Notes: generated from the sequence alone by a model not told the origin. 64,000 nt of DNA from UBA1429 sp964482225 (GCA_964482225.1 CAYZWT010000015.1:26066-90065); one strand, 5' to 3'; positions 8,558 through 18,026 are shown, counted from the stretch's first letter. A program made the numbers and translations.

Positions 8558-9664
8558 ATGCCCTGCAAGCACCCGAGGATCGTGCTGCTCGCTACGCTGC
8601 TCATCGCCATCGCCATCCTGGCGATGGGGTGTGAGGTACCCACCGTCGCGCCGGCGCCCGTGGCCGAGGCCCCCACCGTCATGTTGTCCCCCACGACAGC
8701 AGCGCCCGAGAGCGCAGAGGCAGAGGCGCCCACCGTGGCGCCCCAGACCGTCGCGCCGCCCGTGGCCGCCGATCCGACGCCCACCCCCACGCCCGAGGCG
8801 GAGCCTACCCCCGCGCCCACCGAGACCCCCGTGGTCTTGGGCGACCTGGGGCTGAGCGCGGGCGCGGCGCAACTGGCCGCCGCCCTTGGCGTGGCCGAGC
8901 CCGGCAGCCTGCTGCGCTTTGAGAGCGCCACCCTGGCGGGCGGCAGGCCCGCTCTAGTGGGCGCCTCGCCCGATGGCCACATGATCGTCGAGATCATCGG
9001 CCCGGCGGAGAGCCCTGTTACGGCCTCTTTTGCCATGCTGCTGCCCGAGGGGGACGCCGCCGCGCGAGAGACCGCCCGCGCCGGGCTCTACCAGCTCATA
9101 GGCGTGGCCATGCCAGAGCGGGAGTGGGCCCTCGCCTGGCTGGATGAGCGCATCGAGGACGCCCTGGCGGGCACGCCCTACTCTGTCACGCACGGGGACT
9201 ATTACGCCCAGGTGGTGCGGCTCACATCGCCCCAACCCTACATCAGTATCGCCGTGACCCTGGCGCCCCAGACCCTGGCCCTGCCCACCTGGGGACACCT
9301 GGGCGCCGCCGCACCCGCGACGGTGGACACGGGCTGGGAGCGGCTGCCGATCATGCCCGATCCGTTGCGCGGCCAGCACATGCCCACCGACCGCTTTGAG
9401 CTGTACGAGTACACGGTGAATGCCGCCATCGAGGCGGTGGAGGGGTTCTATGAGCGCGAGATGGCCGCCGAGGGGTGGGCGCTGGCCGACCGCGCCAGCG
9501 TCGCAGATCCCGGCGTCGCGGATCAGCGCCAGATCGTGCTGATCTATCGGCGCGGCACCGAGGGCGCATTGGTCACCATAGACCGCTACTCGGCCCTGGA
9601 AGAGACCCTGGTAACCCTGGGCTATGCCGAGGACGCCGCCGACCTGCCGACCATTGCCGGGTAG
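8558..9664 (+). CDS. Lipoprotein with Pro/Thr-rich linker, function unknown
   Basis: The 368-residue protein begins with a signal sequence ending in the lipobox LAMGC, so it should be acylated at Cys25 and held on the outer face of the membrane. Residues 26-95 are a low-complexity Ala/Pro/Thr/Glu linker (for example TPTPTPEAEPTPAP), as is common in Chloroflexota surface proteins. The remaining 270 residues are folded-looking, and I recognise no domain in them. GAAAGGA lies 9 bases before the ATG. It converges with the oxidoreductase gene at 9682, leaving 17 bases between the stops. Confidence 0.65.
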   Translation: MPCKHPRIVLLATLLIAIAILAMGCEVPTVAPAPVAEAPTVMLSPTTAAPESAEAEAPTVAPQTVAPPVAADPTPTPTPEAEPTPAPTETPVVLGDLGLSAGAAQLAAALGVAEPGSLLRFESATLAGGRPALVGASPDGHMIVEIIGPAESPVTASFAMLLPEGDAAARETARAGLYQLIGVAMPEREWALAWLDERIEDALAGTPYSVTHGDYYAQVVRLTSPQPYISIAVTLAPQTLALPTWGHLGAAAPATVDTGWERLPIMPDPLRGQHMPTDRFELYEYTVNAAIEAVEGFYEREMAAEGWALADRASVADPGVADQRQIVLIYRRGTEGALVTIDRYSALEETLVTLGYAEDAADLPTIAG

Positions 9665-9681
9665 GCCGGCGGCGCCGTTGC

Positions 9682-11076
9682 CTATAGGAATAGCGCGTCC
9701 TGCTCGCGGCGCAGCGCCCACAGGGCCGAGCCCGGCGGCTCGACCACCATGCTGCCGGTGATGGCCGTCCCGGCGGGCACGTCCACGGCCAGTTGGATGC
9801 CTTCCAACATGAAATAGGGCACGGGGTTGTCGGGGGCCAGGGGCGCCGCCGGGGCCAACGAGGCCAGCAGGTCGCGGTCGTAGCCCAGGCCGCCGGGCCG
9901 ACTGATGATCTCGCCCGCGCGGAAAGCGCGCATCGGCGTGGCCACCATATCCACCCGGGGGCGCAGGTCAGCGGCGCCGGTGGGCGTCTGCAACAGCCCG
10001 GCGCACAGGATGGACATGGCCGTCTCGGCGCCGCACAGGTGGTAGGGCCGGTAGGCCAGCATGGCCGTGCCCTCGGCGTTGGCATAGAGCCCCTTTTCGA
10101 TCATGGTGGCCCGCGAGACGGGGTCGGGGTTGGCGACCACAATGTACACGCCGCCGCCGCCGTGGGGCTGATCGGCGGTATGCAGAGCATAGGCCATGTC
10201 CAGCACGCCCCGGCCCGCCAGGATGCCGCCCTCCCCTTGCGGGCAGAGCACCTGGGGGATCTCGACCAGGCGCAGCGTGGCACGGTGGCCGATGGGCCCC
10301 TCCGGCAAGAGGCCCGTGCCGTTGGCGGCCACGGCCATGTGGCACATGGGGTCGCCCAGGGCGTCATCCTCGCGAAAGGCGTCCAGGATGCGGCAGCGCG
10401 CCTCGGCATAGCGCGGGGCCTCGCCCGCCGGGATGCGCTCCAGCGCCCAGCGGTCCGCCTCGGCCACCTGCACCGTGCGCCCGCCCCGCGAGACGGTGCC
10501 CGCCGCCGGATCGTACAGGGCGCTGCGCAGGTCGCCGCCGCACAGCACCTCCATGCCCAGCAGCCGCGCCCAGGAGGCCAGGCCCATGAGCAGGCCGGGC
10601 TGGTCGCCATCGTCGGTGGTGAACACCACCCCGGCAGCATCGGCGCGGCGCTTGAGCACCGACCCCACGATGGAATCGGCCTCCTTGTCTATCATCACCA
10701 CATGCTTGCCGTGGCGGATCGCCTCGCCAGCATACAGGGCCGCCGCGGCGGGCGCCCTCGTTGCGGTGGCGATCACATGCAGGGGCAGGTCCATCAGCAG
10801 CAGGGCGTCTCCCACAACGACGGCCCGCCCTGCCTCTAGCGCCTGCAACGCGGCCTCGCGGCTATCGCACACGGCAATGTCATCCTCGGCGCGGCCCGCC
10901 CGCAGGAACGCCGCGCGGGCCGCCTCCACGTTCAGGTCGGCCACAGCGCACAGATCCAGGCGAGGGATCAGCGGCGCCTGGGTGACGATAGGGGCGCCAA
11001 ACTGCCCCGCGCCGATCAGGGCGGCCCGCACCGTCTCGGGCTCGCTCACGCGGCTGAACAGATGCTGATAGATCAT
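9682..11076 (-). CDS. NAD(P)-binding oxidoreductase with C-terminal SAF domain
   Basis: The 464-residue protein opens with a Rossmann fold (AALIGAGQFGAPIV, then LDLCAVADLN) like homoserine dehydrogenase or Gfo/Idh enzymes. The middle reads HGKHVVMIDKEADSIVG, as in the SAF-containing branch. The last 60 residues (LAVDVPAGTAITGSMV) fit a SAF domain, which binds sugar acids in related proteins. It starts four bases inside the end of the GHL6 gene upstream (ATGA overlap), so the two are translationally coupled. With the glycosyl-hydrolase-like genes it probably handles a sugar or sugar acid; the substrate cannot be named. Confidence 0.7.
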   Translation of the reverse strand: MIYQHLFSRVSEPETVRAALIGAGQFGAPIVTQAPLIPRLDLCAVADLNVEAARAAFLRAGRAEDDIAVCDSREAALQALEAGRAVVVGDALLLMDLPLHVIATATRAPAAAALYAGEAIRHGKHVVMIDKEADSIVGSVLKRRADAAGVVFTTDDGDQPGLLMGLASWARLLGMEVLCGGDLRSALYDPAAGTVSRGGRTVQVAEADRWALERIPAGEAPRYAEARCRILDAFREDDALGDPMCHMAVAANGTGLLPEGPIGHRATLRLVEIPQVLCPQGEGGILAGRGVLDMAYALHTADQPHGGGGVYIVVANPDPVSRATMIEKGLYANAEGTAMLAYRPYHLCGAETAMSILCAGLLQTPTGAADLRPRVDMVATPMRAFRAGEIISRPGGLGYDRDLLASLAPAAPLAPDNPVPYFMLEGIQLAVDVPAGTAITGSMVVEPPGSALWALRREQDALFL

Positions 11077-13265
11077 GGCAACGCCTCCCTCTCGAACAGA
11101 ACCACGTCATAGGCCCCCAATTGCGGCGCTGTCACCCACAGCCAGTCGCCGTCTCTTTCGATGGGCAGCTCGGCGCCGGTGGAGACCAGGCGCGCCGTCG
11201 CCACGCCCTCGCCAACGGGCGGGCGGATGGCGATGCGGCAGCCGTGCAGGGGAATGATCTCGCGCATATAGCGCTCGCCGCCGGTGAGGTTGACACAGTG
11301 CACCGCCAGGCCGCTGGCGCAGCGTCGCAACGAGAGTTGCAGGGTGGCCGGGGCCACGGCGCGCAGGGGCAGCGCGTCGCCCAATATCCAGCGTGCAGCG
11401 TCGGCGATCAGATCGCCCAGGGCGGGGGCGTGCACCATCTTGAAGGCGCGGCCCATCTGGTTGGCGAAATAGACCGCGCGCCCGCCGCCTGCCTCATAGG
11501 CCACGGCCAAGGGCTCGCCGGGATCGGCGTCGGTGGTATAGGCCCAACCCTCGGGGAACACGCGAAAGGGCGCGGCGCGGCGCAGGGGCACAACGGCCCC
11601 CGGCGCGCTGGCCACGGGCATAAAGCGCCCCGGCAAGGGCAGCAGCTCGATATCCTGGGACGAGGCCACGATGGGATGCGCGGCCACCCGCCGCATATAG
11701 GCTTGCAGCAGCTCGCGGGCCTGGCTCACGGCGGAGCGCGAGACGCTCAGAAGCGTTTCGCTCGGCAGCGCGACGCTCGGAAGCGTTTCGCCCAGCAACG
11801 TCACGCCCAGCAAGTCGCTCAGGGGCAGGTCGGCGCGCCGCTCGCCCTCGGGCGTGTACAGGCCACAGTCATAATCGGCGATCAGCCCGCCGCCCGCCCC
11901 TACAAAGGCCCGCAGCGCCTCGGCGGCCTCGTCCGAGAGCACGCTGGCCCCGGGCACGACCAGGGCGCGATAGCGCGCCAGCACCTCGGCCGTCAGCGTG
12001 CGGCAGGAGATAATATCGTAGGGGATGTGGGCCTCGTCCAAGGCCAGCTCATAGCCGCGCAGCTCTTCCACATACTGCTCGGCGGCCTGGTCGCCATAGC
12101 GCTCCAGCGTCTCCTGGCTGTAGACCAGGGCCAGGTTGGCCGCCGAGCGATCCTCGTACAGGGTCGCGTGGTCGGCCATAAAGCGATAGACGCTGGCGAT
12201 GGCCTGGAAGCCGCGCGGGTCCTCGTGGACGGCGGGCGGCCCGCCGGAGAGGTTGACCATGGGCATGGCGCCGTTGGCGGCCATTTGGGCCAGGTAGACG
12301 GTCTGCTCGGCGGCCGGCACGGCGCTGCGCCGCCAGGGCCACGCCATAAAGTAGGAGCAGACCGTCCACACCGGCCGCTCGCTGACCGCCGTCATATAGC
12401 GCGCCGTCTCCGTCGGCCAACGCAGGTATTGCCAGGCGCCCGCATCCCGCGAGGGCTCGTAGCGGAAGCGGCTCTGCACCTCCACCTGGGAGATGTCCTG
12501 GATGAGCGCCAGCCCCTCGATATCCAGGGAGGAGCGCAGGGTCCACGAGGGATCGCCAAAGCAGACGGCGTTGCCCACCACGGGCGCGCCGGGGGCCTCC
12601 TGCCGCACGATCTCGACCAGGTGTCGCACGGTCTCGGCGGTGCGCTGGCCCTTCCAGCGGTGATACTGCTGCCAGGCGGGATCGCCCCAATCCTCGGCGG
12701 CGGGCAGCGGGCGCCCCATCTCGCGGGGATAGCGCTCCTGGCAGGCGGGACAGTGGCACACCGTCGCGCCAAAGCCATAGCTGCCGCCGCCAAACTTGAC
12801 GCCATCCAGGGGATAGCGCTCCGCCATCTCGGCCACCATCTCCCTGCTATAGTCACGGATAAAGCCGCCCAGGGGGCAGGCGCGATAGAGGGCGCCGTCG
12901 GCGGCGGGCACGGGCCGCCCCTGGGCATCCAGCGCGGCCCACTCGGGGTGCGCGGCATAGGCCGCCTCGGGAAGCTGGCCCAGGTCAATCATGGGGATGG
13001 CCTTGATGCCGTAGCGGTGGGCCGCCTCGATCAGGTCGCCCGTCAGGTCGCGACCCTCCAGCCAGGGGCTGATGCGCTGGAGCGCCAGCCGGGTGGGATA
13101 GGTGGTCACATACCCGGCGGCAAAGAATGAAAAGAACGTCACGCGCCATTCGGCAAAGGTGCGCGCCATCGCCTCTACATCAAAGTTGGCGCAATCCACG
13201 TCGCGGATGGTCATATGGATGCCGCGATTCCGCCTGCTCAACCAATCGGGTCGTACCAGTTCCAT
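11073..13265 (-). CDS. GHL6-type glycosyl-hydrolase-like protein B
   Basis: This 730-residue protein starts at ATG 13265, with GGGAGG 9 bases upstream; the frame is open further but without a better start. The N-terminal 330 residues form a TIM-barrel-like domain of the hypothetical glycosyl hydrolase 6 kind (YPLDGVKFGGGSYGFG, then VCHCPACQERY). The next 200 residues resemble the beta-galactosidase trimerisation fold (ARYRALVVPGAS, then GGGLIADYDCGLY), and a beta domain ends the protein. It is a distant paralogue of the product at 13431 and is coupled to the SAF oxidoreductase downstream. The family's activity is not established; carbohydrate hydrolysis is inferred from fold. Confidence 0.65.
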   Translation of the reverse strand: MELVRPDWLSRRNRGIHMTIRDVDCANFDVEAMARTFAEWRVTFFSFFAAGYVTTYPTRLALQRISPWLEGRDLTGDLIEAAHRYGIKAIPMIDLGQLPEAAYAAHPEWAALDAQGRPVPAADGALYRACPLGGFIRDYSREMVAEMAERYPLDGVKFGGGSYGFGATVCHCPACQERYPREMGRPLPAAEDWGDPAWQQYHRWKGQRTAETVRHLVEIVRQEAPGAPVVGNAVCFGDPSWTLRSSLDIEGLALIQDISQVEVQSRFRYEPSRDAGAWQYLRWPTETARYMTAVSERPVWTVCSYFMAWPWRRSAVPAAEQTVYLAQMAANGAMPMVNLSGGPPAVHEDPRGFQAIASVYRFMADHATLYEDRSAANLALVYSQETLERYGDQAAEQYVEELRGYELALDEAHIPYDIISCRTLTAEVLARYRALVVPGASVLSDEAAEALRAFVGAGGGLIADYDCGLYTPEGERRADLPLSDLLGVTLLGETLPSVALPSETLLSVSRSAVSQARELLQAYMRRVAAHPIVASSQDIELLPLPGRFMPVASAPGAVVPLRRAAPFRVFPEGWAYTTDADPGEPLAVAYEAGGGRAVYFANQMGRAFKMVHAPALGDLIADAARWILGDALPLRAVAPATLQLSLRRCASGLAVHCVNLTGGERYMREIIPLHGCRIAIRPPVGEGVATARLVSTGAELPIERDGDWLWVTAPQLGAYDVVLFEREALP

Positions 13266-13308
13266 CGTCGTTTGCCTCCCTACTCCGAGAATAGAGTCAG
13301 ATTCTGCT

Positions 13309-13388
13309 CGCGCAGAGAGCGCCAAGTCGCCAAGCCGGAGAGAAACCGGGTCGGGGCCACCCCTCTGCGCCTCTGCGCGCTCTGCGCG
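13309..13388 (-). repeat. Inverted repeat between the two GHL6 genes
   Basis: CGCGCAGAG (13309-13317) is complementary to CTCTGCGCG, which occurs twice in tandem (13371-13379 and 13380-13388), so two alternative hairpins can form in the 165-base gap between the genes. It may act as an RNA processing or attenuation point within the operon, or may simply be an intergenic repeat. Confidence 0.45.
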
Positions 13389-13430
13389 ATCATTGCTCTC
13401 ATCCCTTGTGGTGCGCCAAGGCATGTCTTC

Positions 13431-15560
13431 CTACTCGAACACCACCAACTCATGATCCACCACCCGCTCCAGCTCGATCCAGGCCCGGCCATCGGCCATT
13501 TGCAGCGCCGCCTCTCCCCCGGCGACCCGCAGCAGCGCCCGCGTGGGCGCGCCCGCGTCCCAGCGCACGCCCACCCGCAGCGGCCCCACGGGCAGGTGCT
13601 CCTCCACATAGGCGGGCCACTCGTTGGCCCCGGATAGGTTCACGATGTGCAGGATCAGGCGGCCCTCCTGGCGGTAGAGGGTGCAGGCTAGGTACCCTAA
13701 CCCCTCCACGCACAGGGGCAGCTCGCCGGCGGCCCAACGCGCCGCATTGGCCAGCAGGAGCCCGTGGTCGGGCAGGCGCCGCGCCCCATAGGTGCGATCC
13801 ACGTCGGCGGCCAGGTACAGGGTGCGCCCGCCCTCGGGCCGCTCCTGGGCCACGATGGCCGGGATGTCGGTGGCGGGCTCGCGCATCCAGCTAAACTCGG
13901 GCGGATAGATGGGAAAGGCGGGCACATAGGTGGCCGGGGCGACGGCCCCAGGGCGAGTGTGTACCCGCTGCAACGTGCCACCAAAGGCCAGGATGTCCGT
14001 CCCCTCAAAGCCCTGCACGGCCGGGTGGCGCGCTGCGGCATCGGTATCCAGGCGCAGATAGGTGTGGCCGCTCTGCACCTCCCAGTTGGACGAGTGCTGC
14101 CCCAGCAGGCCCAGGCGCTCGCCCGTGGGCGCAATGCCCAGCATCTCGGCCAGGGCGGGGGTCTCGCGGGGCTCGCCCCACTCGTCCAGGCTGCCCGAGA
14201 TGCCCGTGGCGACCAGGCTGCCGCCCTGGGCGACGAAGGCCCGCACCGCCGCGATCTGGGCGTCGGTCATGACCGCCAGGTCGGGCAGAATCAGGGCCTC
14301 CAGCCCCGGCGCGTCGCGTTCCACGTGGTCGGCGTGCACGGGCAAGAACGGGATGCGATGGCGCGTCAGGGCGCGGGTCCAGCCATGCCAGGGCAAGAGC
14401 ACCCGGTCATGGGCGGCATCGCGCCCGTAAAAGTCAATGTTCTCGTGAGACCAGAGGACGCCGATATTGGCCACGGGCTGCCGGTCGTAGAGGTAGCTCT
14501 CGTTCTCGGCGTGCCAGCGCAAGAGCGCGGGGACGGTCTCGAACTGGCGGCGGTCCTCCTGGTAGGCGCCGATGTGGTGCCACCAGGGGGTGATGCCCCC
14601 GGCAAATCCGGAGAGCATCCAGAGGCGAGCCTCCAGCGGCGGGTTGGCCGCCTTGCGAAAGGCTTGCTCGCCGCGCACATAGGTGGCCATGCTCTCGGGA
14701 ATGGCCGCCTCCCACCCTACCACACCGTGCAGCAACTGGCCGCTGATGGCGTTGTACTCGAACCCGGTCTCGCGCCGCGATTGCTGGTCGGACATCATAA
14801 TGCGCGAGCGTTCGCCCACCAGTTTGAGATCGCAGAACGACAGGTGGCTAAAGAGCGGGTCGCCGTTGATCATCCCCAGCCAGAGGCAATCAGGGCCGCC
14901 CTGCTCCTGGGTCACCCGGTTGTTCAGGTCCCAGTTGGCGATGCGGCAACCATAGCTCCAGCGCACCCAGGCGCGGTAGGCGGGGTCGTCCCAATCGGGC
15001 GCGAGGGGCAGGGCCATGCCCACCTCTGATGCGAACTTGTTCTGGCAGTGGGGGCAGTAACAGATGCGGTTGCGGCCCAGGCCCGTCCAGCTATTGTCGG
15101 TAAATCCATCGGGATGGTAACACTCGGCGATCTCGCGCAAGATGGCGGGGATATACTCTGTGTAGTAGGGGCTGTTGACGCAGGCCTGGTAGCGTCCCTG
15201 GGTGACGCTGGGCTGCCCCTGGCGGTCCATGACGAACCAATCGGGGTGCTGGCGATAGAACGGCTCCTCGGTGCGGTTGGAATCCATGCGGGCCAGCACC
15301 GCCAGCCCCTCGGCGCGGGCGGCCTGGGCGATCTCGCCGAACAGGTCGCGCCCGCCCAGATGCTCGGCCCGGTATTGCATGGCGATCTCGCTGGGGTAAT
15401 AGGCCACAATGCCGCCCGCGTTGACGATCACCCCCTGGGTGTGGGTGCGCCGCCAGTAGTCGCGCCACCAATCGCCATCATAGTTGGTGGGGTCCAGCTC
15501 GCTCAGGTTGGTCTGGCCCCAGCGGCGCACCCGCCGGTACCAGGGTTGGCTCGTTGTCAT
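13431..15560 (-). CDS. GHL6-type glycosyl-hydrolase-like protein A
   Basis: The 709-residue product starts at ATG 15560 behind GGGAGAG. It has the same architecture as the protein encoded downstream: a barrel-like N-terminal domain (VIVNAGGIVAYYPSE, then HPDGFTDNSWTG), a Cys motif CYCPHCQ matching CHCPACQ in its neighbour, a trimerisation-like domain (LEALILPDLAVMTDAQ, then FVAQGGSLVATG), and a C-terminal beta region. The two are similar in order but clearly diverged, so the duplication is old. Transcription probably comes from the aldo/keto reductase side. There is no signal peptide, so it acts in the cytoplasm, on oligosaccharides or modified sugars that have been imported. Confidence 0.65.
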   Translation of the reverse strand: MTTSQPWYRRVRRWGQTNLSELDPTNYDGDWWRDYWRRTHTQGVIVNAGGIVAYYPSEIAMQYRAEHLGGRDLFGEIAQAARAEGLAVLARMDSNRTEEPFYRQHPDWFVMDRQGQPSVTQGRYQACVNSPYYTEYIPAILREIAECYHPDGFTDNSWTGLGRNRICYCPHCQNKFASEVGMALPLAPDWDDPAYRAWVRWSYGCRIANWDLNNRVTQEQGGPDCLWLGMINGDPLFSHLSFCDLKLVGERSRIMMSDQQSRRETGFEYNAISGQLLHGVVGWEAAIPESMATYVRGEQAFRKAANPPLEARLWMLSGFAGGITPWWHHIGAYQEDRRQFETVPALLRWHAENESYLYDRQPVANIGVLWSHENIDFYGRDAAHDRVLLPWHGWTRALTRHRIPFLPVHADHVERDAPGLEALILPDLAVMTDAQIAAVRAFVAQGGSLVATGISGSLDEWGEPRETPALAEMLGIAPTGERLGLLGQHSSNWEVQSGHTYLRLDTDAAARHPAVQGFEGTDILAFGGTLQRVHTRPGAVAPATYVPAFPIYPPEFSWMREPATDIPAIVAQERPEGGRTLYLAADVDRTYGARRLPDHGLLLANAARWAAGELPLCVEGLGYLACTLYRQEGRLILHIVNLSGANEWPAYVEEHLPVGPLRVGVRWDAGAPTRALLRVAGGEAALQMADGRAWIELERVVDHELVVFE

Positions 15561-15586
15561 GGGGTTGTCTCTCCCTCAATGAAAGT

Positions 15587-15607
15587 GGGCAAAGACGAGC
15601 TTTGCCC
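15587..15607 (-). repeat. Short perfect hairpin
   Basis: GGGCAAAG (15587-15594) and CTTTGCCC (15600-15607) are perfect complements around a 5-base loop, in the gap between the aldo/keto reductase gene and GHL6 gene A. No T-run follows on either strand. It may shield or process the transcript. Confidence 0.4.
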
Positions 15608-15661
15608 GTACCATATCCTCTCAGCGTCCTCCGCGAGATTCTTGAGATCGAATACGCGGCC

Positions 15662-16522
15662 TCAGACATAGTAGGTGTGCACCTCATCCAGGTCCATCCG
15701 TCCCGCCAGGTCGTTGGCCAGAGCCACGTTCTGCTCCACCCGCGCCACGCTGCGCATGCCCACCAGGGCCACGTCAATCAGGGGGTTCGAGAGCTGGAAC
15801 TGGATCAGGGCGGGGGTATAGTCGTAGGTGTTCTCCGGGTTGGCCATGGCGATCCAGCGCTGCAGGATGCCGGAGGTGGTGGTGCGCATGGTGACGATGC
15901 CCATCCGTTGCGCCTCCAGGGCGAACATGACCCCCGCCTTGCGCCGTGCGTCGTAGGGGTGCTGAAAGAGCAGGTTGTACTGGATCTGGGCCACATCGAA
16001 ACGACCCGTCTCCACCAGGCGAAACAGGTTGGGGTCGTGGCCCTCGTAGGTGAGCCCCACATGGCGGATCAAGCCCTCGTCGCGGGCCTGCTCCAGCTCG
16101 GCCAGCAGACCATCGTCATCCAGGATCCAGCCCATCTGTTCATCATCAAAAGTGGTGCCGTGCAGTTGCAGCAGGTCGATCCAATCGCGGCCCAGGTTGC
16201 GCAGGCTGGCCTCCAGCGAGGGGCGCACGACGCCCTTGGCGCTGGGCCCGACCTTGGTCGCCAAAAAGATGCTCTCGGGGTCAATGCCCTCCAGGCCACG
16301 GCCAAAGATGCGCTCGCTGGCGCCCGCGCCATATCCGGCGGCGGTGTCATAATAGGTGACGCCCAACTCATAGGCGCGGCGGATGGCCGCCACGATGGGG
16401 TCGGCGTCCTCGGGGCGCTCGGGATCGAACGGCTTGAGATAGTTGCGCAGCCCGGCGGTGGCCCCGCCAAAGCCCAGGCGGCTGACCCGCCGCCCCGTGC
16501 GGCCCAACGTGGTGTACTCCAT
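15662..16522 (-). CDS. Aldo/keto reductase family protein
   Basis: The 286-residue protein starts TLGRTGRRVSRLGFGGAT, typical of the family. It keeps the catalytic Asp and Tyr (YYDTAAGYG), the Lys (LATKVGP) and the His (LLQLHGTT). It ends with the usual VGMRSVARVEQNV cofactor segment. ATG 16522 follows GGAGGGAG. It is the first gene of a likely operon with the two GHL6 genes and the SAF oxidoreductase, so it probably reduces or oxidises a sugar from the same pathway. It belongs to a different branch from the reductase at 6256. Confidence 0.75.
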   Translation of the reverse strand: MEYTTLGRTGRRVSRLGFGGATAGLRNYLKPFDPERPEDADPIVAAIRRAYELGVTYYDTAAGYGAGASERIFGRGLEGIDPESIFLATKVGPSAKGVVRPSLEASLRNLGRDWIDLLQLHGTTFDDEQMGWILDDDGLLAELEQARDEGLIRHVGLTYEGHDPNLFRLVETGRFDVAQIQYNLLFQHPYDARRKAGVMFALEAQRMGIVTMRTTTSGILQRWIAMANPENTYDYTPALIQFQLSNPLIDVALVGMRSVARVEQNVALANDLAGRMDLDEVHTYYV

Positions 16523-16643
16523 GCTCTCCCTCCTGGTCGCTGGCTTTTGGGGATACTATAGCCGCGACGGGGAGGCGTGTCGAGCGAGGGAGCAAGGGGT
16601 GGAGGGCCGATGCGCTCCGGCGCGTCGCCCGATGATCCGGCTG

Positions 16644-16740
16644 CTGGAGCGCAGGCTTTGGCCTGCATATAGCCAATCTCTATATTATTGCACAATGCTC
16701 CAGCGCTAACACGCTGGTGCGGGATAGATCCCGCGCTCCA
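16644..16740 (+). repeat. Triple-hairpin intergenic repeat
   Basis: The unit is bounded by TGGAGCGC (16644-16651) and its complement GCGCTCCA (16733-16740). Inside are three successive small hairpins: GCAGGC/GCCTGC, CCAGCG/CGCTGG and GCGGGAT/ATCCCGC. It occupies the middle of the 345-base gap between two minus-strand genes. The rest of that gap holds no clear gene or promoter. The outer GCGCTCCA end recurs in the repeat at 30219-30268. Confidence 0.5.
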
Positions 16741-16867
16741 TGGCCTGCCACGACCTTGCGTGCGATCACCCCGGCGGAACGGGGGAGAAGCGAGCTATCA
16801 GAAGAAGAGGTTGGGCGTATGCCGGAGCGCTCACATGAGGCGCGGGCTGGAGCTCCAGGCGCGTTGC

Positions 16868-17869
16868 CTACGCCAGCTCCGCCACCCGACGCGCCCCGTG
16901 GAGCACGCGACGATAGATGCGTCCCGTGGGCACCGACTGGGCGCCGGGGCCCTCCTGGGGCCGGTCGCTCCAGATCACCTGCCGAATGACGCCCCCGGCG
17001 ATCTCGATGCCTGTGATATGGCCGGACTGCACGCCGCTGCCGCAGTTGAAGTAAGGCTGCTCGCCCGCCTGGGCAAAGGCCGCCCGGTGGGTGTGCCCGC
17101 AGATCAGGGCCAGTCCCTCGACGGAGCCCAGCCAGCCCTTGATGCGCTCCTCGATGCGGCTCTGATTGTTGCGCGACCAGGCGACGGCGCGTCGCATCCA
17201 GCCGCCCTCCAGGTGATGGGTCTCCAGCTCGGGCAAAGCGGTGCGCATGCCCCGTTGTTGCAGACGGCGCCAGAGATGGCGCACCAGCAGTCGGGTGGCC
17301 CCGCGCACCCGGGCGTGGAAGCCGTCCCCCTGGTGGCCGTGGGTTACCAGGATGCGCTGGCCGGTGGCGCGGTGCTTGAGGAGCAGCGCCTCGCCGCCCA
17401 ACAACCCGTGGCGCTGATGCCGCTGGGTGCGCGATGCCCCCAGCAACTGGTGGTTGCCGATCAAGAGATGCAGCCGTCCGGCGCGCCGGAGGCGGTTCAG
17501 TGCCTGATAGATCGGCGCATGGGCGCGACGCACATCCCGCAGGCCCCGGTTCTTCCAGAGTTCGTCGCCGTCGCCCACCTCGACATAGGTGTAGCCCTGG
17601 CGCTCATAGTGTTCCAGGGCGTGCAAAAAGAGGGCCTTGTTGTGGCGAAAGGCATCGGCAGGCCCATCATCCCCCCGATGGAGATCGGAGAAAAAGACGA
17701 GCCGCGAGTCGTCGTCAATGGGGAACATCGGCGCCTGCTCCAGCGCCCAGGCGAGCCGCCTGTGGGCGGCAGTGGTGCGGTTGTTCCGTGTAGTGGACCC
17801 ATCCGTGAGACGGGGCCGGCGTGAAAAAAGGCCCGCCAGGGGCCAGCTCTGTGCCAGGTTGATCAACAA
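16868..17869 (-). CDS. Calcineurin-like metallophosphoesterase
   Basis: The 333-residue protein carries the metallophosphoesterase motifs in order: FFSDLHRGD, VGDGDE, GNHQ (GNHD in most members, the Asp being second-shell), VTHGHQGD and CGHTHR. These give a two-metal phosphoesterase site. There is no signal peptide. The start is uncertain: two adjacent TTG codons at 17869 and 17866 follow AGGAAG, while the first ATG is about 47 codons further in. Homologues hydrolyse nucleotides, phosphodiesters or lipid intermediates; the substrate here is unknown. It is divergent from the E1 dehydrogenase gene. Confidence 0.75.
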   Translation of the reverse strand: MLINLAQSWPLAGLFSRRPRLTDGSTTRNNRTTAAHRRLAWALEQAPMFPIDDDSRLVFFSDLHRGDDGPADAFRHNKALFLHALEHYERQGYTYVEVGDGDELWKNRGLRDVRRAHAPIYQALNRLRRAGRLHLLIGNHQLLGASRTQRHQRHGLLGGEALLLKHRATGQRILVTHGHQGDGFHARVRGATRLLVRHLWRRLQQRGMRTALPELETHHLEGGWMRRAVAWSRNNQSRIEERIKGWLGSVEGLALICGHTHRAAFAQAGEQPYFNCGSGVQSGHITGIEIAGGVIRQVIWSDRPQEGPGAQSVPTGRIYRRVLHGARRVAELA

Positions 17870-17954
17870 GTGCTTCCTATAGATAGTCTCGGGGGCAGCC
17901 CCGGTCAGGCGTAAAAAAAGGACCGGTCAATGGAGCATCGCCGATCCGATAACG

Positions 17955-17983
17955 AGTATAGCACGGGTCGCAGGGAGGGCCAA
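17955..17983 (-). promoter_or_regulatory. Possible promoter of the metallophosphoesterase gene
   Basis: On the minus strand TTGGCC (17983-17978), a 17-base spacer and TATACT (17960-17955) lie about 85 bases before the TTG start. The -35 box matches 4 of 6 bases. Confidence 0.35.
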
Positions 17984-17997
17984 AACGGGCAGGGCGG

Positions 17998-18026
17998 TCG
18001 ACATGCCCTGCTCGCCTCTCTATAAT
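17998..18026 (+). promoter_or_regulatory. Sigma70-type promoter of the fused E1 dehydrogenase gene
   Basis: TCGACA (17998-18003), a 17-base spacer and a perfect TATAAT (18021-18026) stand 41 bases before the start codon. The spacing is ideal and the match is close to consensus. Confidence 0.7.

Noticed and set aside
11121..13130. Long plus-strand open frame
   Set aside because: It is antisense to the GHL6 gene, which has clear domain motifs and a ribosome-binding site; the plus-strand product resembles no protein.
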